Assembly (NCBI GenBank): GCA_002335425.1 | Contig: DDCB01000036.1 | Location: 1-64,000, forward strand | DNA: 64,000 nt | Direction: 5' to 3' | Origin: Chthonomonas sp. UBA2017 | Lineage (GTDB): Bacteria; Armatimonadota; Fimbriimonadia; Fimbriimonadales; Fimbriimonadaceae | Shown: piece after piece, positions 1 to 8,810 of the stretch | Position numbering within the stretch: position 1 is the stretch's first letter | How the letters are laid out: the number at the start of each line of letters is the position of its first letter | Program-made: the position numbers and the translations under genes | The notes under the pieces: model-generated | The model's database searches: none | What the model was told of the DNA's origin: nothing | The model's input: the letters and a program-made list of their open reading frames with translations, nothing else

Positions 1-539
1 TTCATTTTCGGGAGGCAGACCACATTCACAGGCCGTAGTTTCGAGGCGAGGTCCGTCGGTCTGTGGCCCATGCTCACCGCCATCAAGTGAGACGCAGACA
101 ATCAATAGGCTCACTATTATTGCGGATGTCAGTCCGCCGGAAGAGTATCAGGTATTCAAGTTCCTTGAAACCGTTGGCTTCGACCTCAAGTTCGGACATC
201 AACATTGCGATAACATTGCGATGACTTGAATCAACACGTTCGGGCCACTCTGGGCCAGGGTTTTGGCGAACAGGCTTTTGAAGTTAAGTTGGCGGAGTGC
301 GCCTAGGGTCAATCATGAGGGTTGGGCGTGTGATGAGGTCAGGGCACTATACGAAGGAGGGCTCATGAAGGAAATGGAGGGAGCACGCAGAGGCCTATTC
401 AGTTTCGCAGGTTGGATTACGAGTAAAGTGGCGCCGCTTCGCGATTGAACCGTAGCGCGGGCAGGCTCACGACGTTGTCGAATGACTCCCTCTTTGTCCC
501 CCTCATGGCAATTTAAGCAACGAGGGGCAGTTGGAGGCC
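1..539. other. left-edge stretch without a convincing gene
   Basis: No recognisable gene is present. Reading frame 2 is open from the left edge to a TGA at 227-229. It would give about 75 residues whose last third, ending in HQHCDNIAMT, has a codon-like look, so a 3' fragment of a gene entering from the left is possible. A competing frame 1 fragment stops at 88-90. At 355-364 a good Shine-Dalgarno sequence (AGGAGG) precedes an ATG at 365, but this opens only a 27-residue frame that matches nothing I know. The rest is the region downstream of gyrA, and I see no clear terminator in it. Confidence 0.3.
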
Positions 540-3023
540 TTACTCTTCTGTCGCTGTTTCGTCCATCTCTTCGGCGTTGACGCCTTCGAGTTCGCCTTCG
601 TCGACATCTTGGATCACGCGGGCGATGGAGCGGACCTGGTCGCCGGCGGCGAGGTTGATCAGCTTGACGCCTTGGGCGACGCGACCGACGAGTCGGATTT
701 CGCTCACCTTCATGCGGATCGCCTTGCCTTGTTGGGTCATGACGAGCAGCTTATCGGTGTCATCGACGACTTCAGCCCCCACGATGAGACCGGTCTTCGC
801 GGTGCAATTCATCGTGAGGATTCCCGAACCGCCTCGACCTTGGACGCGATACTCGTTCAGGTCGGTGCGCTTGCCGTAGCCGTTTTCTCCGACGACCAAG
901 ACGGTCGCATCGGGCATGATCGCGGCGGCGGAGATGATGACATCCCCTTCGCGCAGAGTCATGGCGCGGACGCCGCCCGCTTGGCGGCCTCGACCGCGTG
1001 CCGCGGTTTCGTTGAAGCGAATCGACTGGCCGTTGCGCGTCACGAGAATGACGTCTTCGTTGCCTCGGGTCTTGAGCACCCATCCGAGTTCGTCGCCTTC
1101 TTCGATGTCAAAGGCGATCAGACCGTTGGCGCGGATGTTGGCGAACGCGGCCATTTCGGTTCGCTTGATTTCGCCTTGTCGAGTGACCATGGTCAGGTAT
1201 CCGTCGCCGCGAATGTCCTTGACGCTGACGGTCGCAGTGACCCGGTCGCCCGATTCGATGGCGATGTAGTTGATCACGGGCATGCCCTTGGCGTAGCGTC
1301 CGCTTTCGGGGATGTCATAGGCTCGCAGGCGATAGACCCGCCCTCGGTCGGTGAAGAAGAGGATGAAGTGGTGCGTGTTGACCTGGAAGAGGTGCGCTGG
1401 TTCATCATCGACCTTCAGCGTGTTGTTGACGCCCTTGCCGCCGCGCTTTTGCTGTCGATAAGCGTCGATGCTGACCCGCTTGATGTAGCCGTCTCGGCTG
1501 ATCGAGACGATCGCCTCTTCTTCGGGGATGAGGTCTTCGTCCGAGAAGTCGCCGGGCTCGCGCGTGATGACCTTGGTGCGTCGTTCGTCGCCGAACTTGT
1601 CGCGCATGGCGGTGACTTCGTCTCGCAGAACTTTCGTCAGTCGCAAGGGATCGCTGAGGATGTCCATCAGGTTCTGCACCTTGCGGACGCCTTCTTTGAA
1701 CTTCGTTTCGAGGTCTTGTTGTTGCAGCCGGGTGAGGTCACGCAGCGGCATCGCGAGCACGCCGTCGGCTTGGATGGGCGACATTCCGAATCGGCGGACT
1801 AACTCGACCCGAGCGGTTGCCGGGTCTTCGGCAGCGCGAATCACCTTGATGATATCGTCCAAGAATCGCCGGGCGATTTGGTACCCCTCGTTCAGGTGGA
1901 CCATCTCGATGGCGCGATACAGTTCGTATCGGGTTCGCAGGTCGATGATCTTTCGGCGGTGCTTGATGTACTCGTCGATGAGCGCGAGCAGCGGTGCGGT
2001 CCGCGGAGCCCCATCGACCAAGGAGAGCATGATCGCCGAGAAAGACGTTCGCAAGGCAGTGTGCTTGAGGAGATAGTTCAGCGCCTTGTGCGGATTGACG
2101 TCGCGGCGAACTTCGACTTCGACGCGCATCCCTCGTTTGTCGCTGAAATCATCCACGCGCAAGAGTCCGTCGAACTTCTTGTTGCGGATGACCTCGTGGA
2201 TCGCCTTGACTAAGTTCTCCTTGTTGACTTGATACGGGATTTCGGTGATGACGATGAGCGACTTTCCGGAATCGCCCGGCTCGATCATCGTTTTGGCCTG
2301 CATGATGATGCTGCCGCGACCGGTTTCATAGGCGCTCCGCACGCCCTTGGTGCCCATGATGATTCCGTAGGTCGGAAAGTCGGGCCCTTGGATGTGCTCC
2401 ATGACGTCGTCGAGCGTGCACGTGGGGTTCTCGATCCGCGTCAGAATGCCGTTGCAGACTTCGGTGAGGTTGTGGGGCGGAAGGTTCGTTGCCATTCCGA
2501 CGGCGATGCCAGTGCCGCCGTTGCAGAGCAGGTTCGGGAACTTGCCAGGCAAGTACATCGGCTCGTTGGTGGTTTGCGAATAGTTCGGAATCCATTCGAC
2601 GGTCTCGCGGTCGAGGTCCTCGATCATCTCCATCGCGATGCCGGTAAGGCGCGCTTCGGTGTATCGCATCGCGGCCGGCGGGTCGCCGTCGACGTTTCCG
2701 AAGTTGCCTTGACCGTCAATCAGCGGATAACGCATGACCCATGGCTGCGCCATCCGGGCGAGGGTTGGATAAATGACTTGCTCGCCGTGCGGGTGATAAT
2801 CGCCACTCGTCTGTCCGCAGATCTTGGCGCACTTGATGTACGAGCTGGTCGGCGACAAGTTCAAAGTGCGCATCGCGTACAGGATTCGGCGTTGAACTGG
2901 CTTCAGTCCATCGCGCACATCGGGCAAGGCCCGGGCGATGATGACGGACATTGCGTAATTGACGAAGCTCCGCCCGAGCTCCTCTTCAACGTTGATGGTT
3001 GTAATTTGATTGTCTTCGGCCAC
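540..3023 (-). CDS. gyrA: DNA gyrase subunit A
   Basis: Breakage-reunion subunit of the type IIA topoisomerase that introduces negative supercoils with GyrB (gyrB is not in this window). The 827 residues match the usual length. The N-terminal winged-helix region carries PDVRDGLKPVQRRILYAM. The active-site tyrosine lies in AAMRYTE (Tyr121), followed by GIAVGMATNLPPHNLTE. The C-terminal beta-pinwheel has a GyrA box, QQKRGGKG, at about 524-531, which separates gyrase from topoisomerase IV. The protein ends in an acidic tail typical of gyrase. The region equivalent to the quinolone-resistance determining region reads HPHGEQVIYPT, so the positions equivalent to E. coli Ser83 and Asp87 are Gln and Pro. 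The start ATG gives the canonical N-terminus. It lies 86 bases downstream of a co-directional secreted-protein gene. Confidence 0.97.
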   Translation of the reverse strand: MAEDNQITTINVEEELGRSFVNYAMSVIIARALPDVRDGLKPVQRRILYAMRTLNLSPTSSYIKCAKICGQTSGDYHPHGEQVIYPTLARMAQPWVMRYPLIDGQGNFGNVDGDPPAAMRYTEARLTGIAMEMIEDLDRETVEWIPNYSQTTNEPMYLPGKFPNLLCNGGTGIAVGMATNLPPHNLTEVCNGILTRIENPTCTLDDVMEHIQGPDFPTYGIIMGTKGVRSAYETGRGSIIMQAKTMIEPGDSGKSLIVITEIPYQVNKENLVKAIHEVIRNKKFDGLLRVDDFSDKRGMRVEVEVRRDVNPHKALNYLLKHTALRTSFSAIMLSLVDGAPRTAPLLALIDEYIKHRRKIIDLRTRYELYRAIEMVHLNEGYQIARRFLDDIIKVIRAAEDPATARVELVRRFGMSPIQADGVLAMPLRDLTRLQQQDLETKFKEGVRKVQNLMDILSDPLRLTKVLRDEVTAMRDKFGDERRTKVITREPGDFSDEDLIPEEEAIVSISRDGYIKRVSIDAYRQQKRGGKGVNNTLKVDDEPAHLFQVNTHHFILFFTDRGRVYRLRAYDIPESGRYAKGMPVINYIAIESGDRVTATVSVKDIRGDGYLTMVTRQGEIKRTEMAAFANIRANGLIAFDIEEGDELGWVLKTRGNEDVILVTRNGQSIRFNETAARGRGRQAGGVRAMTLREGDVIISAAAIMPDATVLVVGENGYGKRTDLNEYRVQGRGGSGILTMNCTAKTGLIVGAEVVDDTDKLLVMTQQGKAIRMKVSEIRLVGRVAQGVKLINLAAGDQVRSIARVIQDVDEGELEGVNAEEMDETATEE

Positions 3024-3109
3024 GGCTATTATCCAGACGAACGCCCCCCGTCAACTGACGCTGGAGGAGGGCTTTCTAGCCTGAAATTATACCCGAGTCA
3101 GCTGGGAAT

Positions 3110-4534
3110 TTAGCCGCCGAGTTGGGCGGTGACGCGCCCACGGACGAGAATCACTCGGATCGGCTCATCCGGCGCATTCGAACCGATGGTGATGGTCCCG
3201 GTTTTGAGCCCGGGCGTGGTCGTGTCCATCTGGATCGTATGGGTGTTGGGGGTGGCCGAAGCCGTCCGGGTGAAGAGGCCACTGGGGGCCGAAAATCCGG
3301 CCGAAGCGGTCAGTTGATATCGCAAACTGCCGATTCCGTTCGCCCCAAAGAGAGCCGTGTCCCCGGTGTTGAAAACGCTGACCTGGCGGGTTTGAGTCGA
3401 GTTCCTTCGGACCGTGCCGAAGTCGACCAGAGTGGACGAGCTGATCTTCGGCGGCATACGCATGTCCAGATAGACCGGGAGATGGCCGGTGTTTTCGGCG
3501 GCGACCACCATCGCCGCCGCAATGGTGCTCCCGACCATCGCGTTGGTGGATTGATTCAGGGCGGCGTTGAACGAGGTCCCGTCGTTGCCCCAAACTCGAT
3601 AGGAATGGTTCGGGTCGTTCCACGTGCTGGTGCTAAATGGAATGCTTGGGTTGCCGATGTAGTCCATCCCGAACCCGTCCACCAGTGAACTGCCCAAAAG
3701 TAGGAAGTCCAGGCGGTCATCCATCGCCGTCGCGGGGTCTTGGGTGTGAACAAACCGGAAACTGATATTATTGTTCCAGCTCCCGGGCGTGTTGATCGGA
3801 TCGAAGAACCGACCCGAGTTATTCACCTGCGACCCGACCAACTCTTGATACGCGGCTTGCGACGAGGTTTGGATGTTGAAGTCGCCTCCGATCAGGAAGT
3901 TGTAACCGGCAGGCAGGCCGTTGGGCGACTGATCAAACGAGGTCGTCCCGCCGGTTGGCGTATCGGTTCCGTTCGAATTGAGCCGAATCCGTTGCGCTTC
4001 GATGAGACGGCGACTTTGATCGGCAGAGGTCGAGCCCGACTTCATATGCGAGTTGTACATCGCAATCGTCGCTCCTGCCGAGGTGTAGCCGACCGGCCGC
4101 AGATCGTACCGCATGGTGTCGCGAGGTTGATCGGTCGTCGTGCTTTGCCCGCGCGCAATTCGAACGGTGTTGACGAGTGTGAATCGGCTCGACCGGTAAA
4201 GGAGGATGCCGTCGGAGTCGGTTCCATTCAGATAAGGTGCCGCGACCCAATCGCCGGGACTCCCGGTGGCTCCATTGAGCATCGTGCGAAAGGCGTTCAC
4301 CGCGGTCTGGCTGAGGACTTCTTGGACCAGGACCACATCCGGGGCCAGTTGACGGCCTTGAAAGCTCGAATAGAAAATGGTCCGAAATTCGTTCAGGCGG
4401 TCGGCCCCATCGTAGTTGGTGACGTTAAAGGTTGCGACCCGGACTTGACTCCAAGCCACGCCGGAGAGCGAAACAGCCACGAGTCCGACTGCGATGCGAG
4501 ACCAACCTCGCCAAGAATAAAAGTGCTGAGCCAT
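3110..4534 (-). CDS. secreted endonuclease/exonuclease/phosphatase-family protein with C-terminal beta-sandwich
   Basis: About 474 residues. The N-terminus is a signal peptide (basic MAQHFYSWRGWSR, then a hydrophobic stretch ending GVAWSQ). The body is an endonuclease/exonuclease/phosphatase (DNase I-like) fold. Visible elements are VRVATFNVTNYDG, the metal-binding Glu in VVLVQEV, MYNSHMKSG, the GGDFN motif, DDRLDFLLLG and a terminal GHLPV in place of the usual SDHLPV. The last ~110 residues form a separate beta-sandwich like the choice-of-anchor/ASH domains of exported proteins (LVDFGTVRRNSTQTRQVSV). The substrate (extracellular DNA, or a phospho-ester such as a lipid headgroup) cannot be told. 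An upstream ATG at 4558 has a GGTGGA ribosome-binding-like sequence and would add eight residues before the signal peptide, so the start is ambiguous. Confidence 0.8.
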   Translation of the reverse strand: MAQHFYSWRGWSRIAVGLVAVSLSGVAWSQVRVATFNVTNYDGADRLNEFRTIFYSSFQGRQLAPDVVLVQEVLSQTAVNAFRTMLNGATGSPGDWVAAPYLNGTDSDGILLYRSSRFTLVNTVRIARGQSTTTDQPRDTMRYDLRPVGYTSAGATIAMYNSHMKSGSTSADQSRRLIEAQRIRLNSNGTDTPTGGTTSFDQSPNGLPAGYNFLIGGDFNIQTSSQAAYQELVGSQVNNSGRFFDPINTPGSWNNNISFRFVHTQDPATAMDDRLDFLLLGSSLVDGFGMDYIGNPSIPFSTSTWNDPNHSYRVWGNDGTSFNAALNQSTNAMVGSTIAAAMVVAAENTGHLPVYLDMRMPPKISSSTLVDFGTVRRNSTQTRQVSVFNTGDTALFGANGIGSLRYQLTASAGFSAPSGLFTRTASATPNTHTIQMDTTTPGLKTGTITIGSNAPDEPIRVILVRGRVTAQLGG

Positions 4535-4647
4535 CACCAATGATGTATTGTACTGCATCTGGGTCCACCGGGCAGGCCTCTCGGGCTGCAATGAGTCTTA
4601 TTTTCAAGTAAAGTTGACGTTTTCTTATTGCCCATGCCGAGCTGGGA

Positions 4648-4653
4648 TAGAAT
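4648..4653 (+). promoter_or_regulatory. TAGAAT -10 element of a near-leaderless transcript
   Basis: TAGAAT matches the sigma-70 -10 consensus at five of six positions and ends nine bases before the ATG at 4663, so the transcript would begin at or just before the start codon. The -35 candidate (TTATTG, 17 bases upstream) is weak. The same hexamer precedes the prepilin gene (8705-8710) and nuoB (11362-11367). Confidence 0.5.
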
Positions 4654-4662
4654 GAGGGCCTC

Positions 4663-5061
4663 ATGAATCCGAGAGCTGTCGGCGCGGTGATCTATGCTTT
4701 GGACGCTCGGAAATTGGCGAGGTTCTACGCGGACGTTTTAGACTTTGACCGGGAAGAGGTTGACGAGGATTTTGTTCGACTGGTCGGTCCTCAATCGGAG
4801 CTCGTCATCGTCCAGGCTCCGGCCGAATGGACCGATTCGGTCGTGATCGAATCGCCCCCTGCCCTGCGCGAAGAAACCGCGATCAAGTTCTTTTTGCAGG
4901 TCCGCTCGATTCCGGAGGCCCGCTCCCAGGCAGCGCGTTTGGGGGGCGGCATCTACGACGAAGACCGCGAGTGGATGATGGGCTCCTTCCTGGTGGTGGA
5001 CGGATTCGACCCCGAAGGAAACATCTTTCAGCTTCGGGAGTGGGTCGGGGTCGAAGTCTAA
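4663..5061 (+). CDS. VOC (glyoxalase/bleomycin-resistance fold) family protein
   Basis: The 132 residues show the paired beta-alpha-beta-beta-beta pattern of the vicinal oxygen chelate superfamily. The first half has VGAVIYALDARKLARFYADV and FVRLVGPQSELVIVQ. The second half has IKFFLQVRSIPEARSQAARL and FDPEGNIFQLREW, the common 'DPEGN' ending of this family. Members bind a metal and act as lyases, dioxygenases or resistance proteins. The substrate cannot be predicted here and the metal ligands are not all obvious. The gene is monocistronic. Its TAA stop interlocks with the TAG of mfd on the other strand (four shared bases). The promoter lies so close that the mRNA is probably leaderless. Confidence 0.8.
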   Translation: MNPRAVGAVIYALDARKLARFYADVLDFDREEVDEDFVRLVGPQSELVIVQAPAEWTDSVVIESPPALREETAIKFFLQVRSIPEARSQAARLGGGIYDEDREWMMGSFLVVDGFDPEGNIFQLREWVGVEV

Positions 5062-8000
5062 AGCTCCAGGGCCGCGCGTTGATCTTCCACCGCTTGGACC
5101 GCTGAGTGAAAGGCCGCCAGCATCGCATCACACGCGGCGAGAGGGTCTCCGGAATACGGCCAGATGTAGTCGCCCCGAGAGAGGTAAGCCTCTCGGTTCT
5201 GGCGGCTCAAAATCGTCCAAACTCGCGGTGAAATCTCGTGCGGCTGGGCAAACGTCGCCGCAATCCGGCCCCCCGTCCCATCAAGCTTCGCGACTCCCAA
5301 ATCGCGAGCTTGCAAGCGAATCTCCATCACGCGAAAGGCCCGAGTCACCTCTGCGGGGAACTTTCCGTATCGGTCCAGGACCTCTTCGCGCACTTCATCG
5401 AGTTCCGATCGGCTTCGGCTCGACATCATGCGCTTGTAGGTGTAGAGTCGCTGAGCTTGGTCAGAAACATAGGGCTCTGGAATGAACGCCGCCACAGGCA
5501 AGTCAGCCGTCGGCAAAGGTGCCAAGCCTTCGAGAGGGTCCTTATACTCGGGCGACTCGCCATCTGCATGAGCCTTCAAAAAAGTCACTTCTTCGTTGAT
5601 GATCTGAGTGAAGAGCTCGTACCCAACGGTCGCCATTGTCCCACTCTGTTTGGCCCCCAAAAGCTCTCCGGCGCCGCGGATTTGTAAATCTCGAAAAGCC
5701 AACGAATATCCAGAGCCCAAAGAAGAAAACTCTTGGAGCGATTGCAACCGAGCCATCGCATTTTCGGTCAACTCTTTATTCGTTTGATAAAGAAGATATG
5801 CATAAGCTTGTCGATCTGAACGCCCCACTCTTCCCCGCAACTGATAGAGCTGAGAAAGTCCAAGCCGATCGGCATTCTCCACAATCATCGTATTGGCGTT
5901 TGGGATATCGAGTCCATTCTCAATAATCGTCGTGCTTAAGAGCACATCGAGTTCCCCTTTGATGAAACCGATCATGATCGGCTCCAACTCTTTTTCCGAC
6001 ATTTGTCCGTGCCCGACCCCGATCTTCGCCATGGGCAGAAGTTTGCGGAGTTTTTCGGCGACGTGGTAAATCCCTTCGACGCGATTAAAAACGTAATACA
6101 CTTGCCCGCCTCGGGCCAACTCTCGCAAGACTGCTTCTCGCACGACTTCGGCGGAATATGGACGCACATAGGTTCGAATCGGCAACCTTCCCGGCGGCGG
6201 ATCGTTGATCAGAGACATCTGGCGGATGTCCATCAGCGCCATGCTCAGCGTCCGCGGAATCGGGGTGGCACTCATCGATAAGACATCCACGTTGACGCGA
6301 AGATTCTTAAGAACTTCTTTTTGCTTGACGCCGAACTTTTGTTCTTCGTCAATGACGACTAATCCTAAGTCCTTAAATTCAATCTCTTGACCAAAAAGAG
6401 CGTGGGTCCCGATGACCAGATCGATCGAGCCGTCTTTGAGTCCAGCAAGAACTTGTCGCTTTTCCGCCGCGGACCGAAAACGATTCAACAGCTCTAAGCG
6501 AATCGGAAAGGCGGCCAATCTTTCGGCGAAGTTTCGAAAGTGCTGTTCACTCAGAATCGTCGTGGGGCAGAGGATGGCGACTTGTCGCCCTGACTGGACC
6601 ACTTTGAATGCGGCCCGAATCGCCACTTCGGTCTTTCCAAAACCGACATCCCCACAGATCAATCGATCCATCGGGAACGATTCTCGCAAGTCTGCTTTCG
6701 CATCCAGAATCGCGTGATACTGGGCCGGAGTTTCGACCCAGGGAAAGGTCGATTCCATCTCTGATTGCCAGGGACTATCCGGACCATAGCTTGGGCGAGA
6801 AGTCTTCTTTCTCAGGGCATAAAGTTTGATGAGGTCCCGGGCAAACTCTCGGGCCTCATCCCGGGCTTTTCCCACCGTCCGTTGCCAGTCACCTCCTCGC
6901 AACCGATTGAGTTTGGGATTCACGTCGCCGGGGTTGAGATATTTCTGAATACGGTCGAGTTGGTCGGCCGGGACATAGAGCTTGTCGGGCTGCTCGTATT
7001 GAATGAACAGATACTCCTTTTCAACTCCAGCCACACTTCGCTTGACGAGACCTTGAAAAATCCCGATCCCGTAGCTAATGTGAACGACATAGTCGCCCGG
7101 CTTGAGATCAAGCACCGTCGCGATCGGAGCTCCTTCATTAAATCGCTTCTGGGGTAGCTTGAGCCGGCCGACGCCAAACAGCTCTTGATCCGTCACGAGC
7201 GCGACTTTCGCCGCCGGGATCACAAATCCGCCGGCTAGGTTGCCCTGGGTTAAGAGGATGCCCGGCTCCAGAGCCGGGTAGTCGTCGGCCGAAGGCTCCG
7301 AAGGGTGAATTTCGACCTGTTCCAACACCGCCTTGGCGCGGTGAGGCTGGTCGGTCGCAAAGGCGATGTGAAACCCGGCCTCGCGATAGTTTGCGAGCGT
7401 TCGGGCCAAGACTTGGGGTTGGCCCCGATAGCTCTCCAAGCTGCTCGCGCCCGCATCGAAGGTGGACTCCACTGTCAAAGAGGAAGGCAAGCCCATCAAC
7501 GTCATGGCGACGACTCGTTCGGGGGCGCCAAAGTGCTCGGGGCCCAACATAAAGTCGCCCGCTGTACTCTTGAGAATCTCTCCTCGTGCGGCCCGCGAAG
7601 CCAAGACCTGCGAAAGCTCTTCTTCGCTTCGCTGGGCGATCACCTCCAGCTCGACCGGCTCATCTAAAAATGCCCAACCGCCTTCGGGAATCAGGTCGAG
7701 CGCGCAACCCGAATCGGGGTGAAGCAACGGCCGGTAGAGGTCGAGTCGATCAAAGAAGACCCGTTTCTCAATGGCTCTGAGGTCGCCATCCACCAAGTCT
7801 TGCAACAACTGGGCCGCCGCCTCGGGGAGTTCTTGGCTCTCGATCTCCACGGTCCGGCGCACCATCTCTTCCAGATGGGCCCACCCCCGGGCATCGAAGT
7901 CGAAGAGGGTCTCCCGGCTCGGACACAGATCAAAGTTCGCCACCGCACTCAGCGACCGTTGCGTCGAGGGGTCAAAAGACCGCAGGCTCTCGATCTCATC

Positions 8001-8594
8001 TCCAAAAAGGTCCAGTCGGATCGGCCCTGGCTGCCCCATCGGCCAGACATCTAAGATCCCGCCGCGGTTGCTCCATTGGCCCGGGGCTCGAACCGGCTCG
8101 GTCTTTTCATAGCCGAGCGCTTCAAGCCGAGCCATCGTCTCGACCAAGTCTAACGTCGCACCTTGGGCAAAGTTCAGGGTGTGTTCTTGCAGCACTTCGA
8201 GGGGCAAGGTGCGCTCGAGCGCTGCTTGGGCGGTGGTGATAAGAAGGCCAGGCCCTGGTTGAACAAGAAACCTCAGGGCTCCGATCCGGTCCGAGATCGC
8301 CGTCCGCTCGGGGGCACTATCTTCAAAAAGCGCGGCCATCCCGCTGGGCAACTGCCGGATTTGGGATTCTGGAACCCCGCACAGAGTCAATTTGGCTTGC
8401 CAAGCCAGGGCCCGGTCGTGATTGGCGGTGACGAGAATTGACTTCGAGGAGAGCTTGAGGAGCTGAGGGGCCAACAAAACTGGGCGTGCTTCGGGCGTGA
8501 GCGAGCTCCACTCTTGGCGTTGAGACGAACTGAAGGCCAGAGTGCGAAACGTCTCCACTTCGGCAAGGCGTTGAGCCCATTGGCCGATCCTCAT
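5058..8594 (-). CDS. mfd: transcription-repair coupling factor
   Basis: ATP-dependent translocase that removes RNA polymerase stalled at DNA lesions and recruits UvrA. The 1178 residues agree with the family length. From the N-terminus: a UvrB-like region, the CarD-like RNA polymerase interaction domain near residue 500 (LKPGDYVVHISYGIGIFQGL), the superfamily 2 motor with Walker A GDVGFGKTE near 646, the DEEQ box near 748, SATPIPRTL and the motif VI region GRVGRSDRQAYAYL near 920, and a C-terminal TRCF domain. It starts 216 bases from the divergent prepilin gene at 8811. There is no sign of truncation. Confidence 0.97.
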   Translation of the reverse strand: MRIGQWAQRLAEVETFRTLAFSSSQRQEWSSLTPEARPVLLAPQLLKLSSKSILVTANHDRALAWQAKLTLCGVPESQIRQLPSGMAALFEDSAPERTAISDRIGALRFLVQPGPGLLITTAQAALERTLPLEVLQEHTLNFAQGATLDLVETMARLEALGYEKTEPVRAPGQWSNRGGILDVWPMGQPGPIRLDLFGDEIESLRSFDPSTQRSLSAVANFDLCPSRETLFDFDARGWAHLEEMVRRTVEIESQELPEAAAQLLQDLVDGDLRAIEKRVFFDRLDLYRPLLHPDSGCALDLIPEGGWAFLDEPVELEVIAQRSEEELSQVLASRAARGEILKSTAGDFMLGPEHFGAPERVVAMTLMGLPSSLTVESTFDAGASSLESYRGQPQVLARTLANYREAGFHIAFATDQPHRAKAVLEQVEIHPSEPSADDYPALEPGILLTQGNLAGGFVIPAAKVALVTDQELFGVGRLKLPQKRFNEGAPIATVLDLKPGDYVVHISYGIGIFQGLVKRSVAGVEKEYLFIQYEQPDKLYVPADQLDRIQKYLNPGDVNPKLNRLRGGDWQRTVGKARDEAREFARDLIKLYALRKKTSRPSYGPDSPWQSEMESTFPWVETPAQYHAILDAKADLRESFPMDRLICGDVGFGKTEVAIRAAFKVVQSGRQVAILCPTTILSEQHFRNFAERLAAFPIRLELLNRFRSAAEKRQVLAGLKDGSIDLVIGTHALFGQEIEFKDLGLVVIDEEQKFGVKQKEVLKNLRVNVDVLSMSATPIPRTLSMALMDIRQMSLINDPPPGRLPIRTYVRPYSAEVVREAVLRELARGGQVYYVFNRVEGIYHVAEKLRKLLPMAKIGVGHGQMSEKELEPIMIGFIKGELDVLLSTTIIENGLDIPNANTMIVENADRLGLSQLYQLRGRVGRSDRQAYAYLLYQTNKELTENAMARLQSLQEFSSLGSGYSLAFRDLQIRGAGELLGAKQSGTMATVGYELFTQIINEEVTFLKAHADGESPEYKDPLEGLAPLPTADLPVAAFIPEPYVSDQAQRLYTYKRMMSSRSRSELDEVREEVLDRYGKFPAEVTRAFRVMEIRLQARDLGVAKLDGTGGRIAATFAQPHEISPRVWTILSRQNREAYLSRGDYIWPYSGDPLAACDAMLAAFHSAVQAVEDQRAALEL

Positions 8595-8810
8595 CTGCCC
8601 CGAATTCTACCCGTCGAGGCGACCGGTGCCCAGGCGCGCCTCGGGTTGTCGAAAATTTTTTGCAACAAAACGAGGATTTGCCCCCAATTTTTGCGAATCT
8701 GTCATAGAATAATATCGATACAGGCAATAGGGACAGATGGGGGCTCACCCATTTCATGCATTCATTTCGGAGCCCGAAATCGTCCTTTCAGAAGCCTAGG
8801 AGCAATAAAT

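Noticed and set aside
263..448. 61-codon open frame near the left edge
   Set aside because: No family resemblance. Only the internal ATG at 365 has a good ribosome-binding site, and that leaves 27 residues; not enough to call a gene.
531..1802. Long plus-strand open frame of 423 codons opposite gyrA
   Set aside because: High GC opens the antisense frame. The gyrA frame has all family motifs and the plus-strand translation resembles nothing known.
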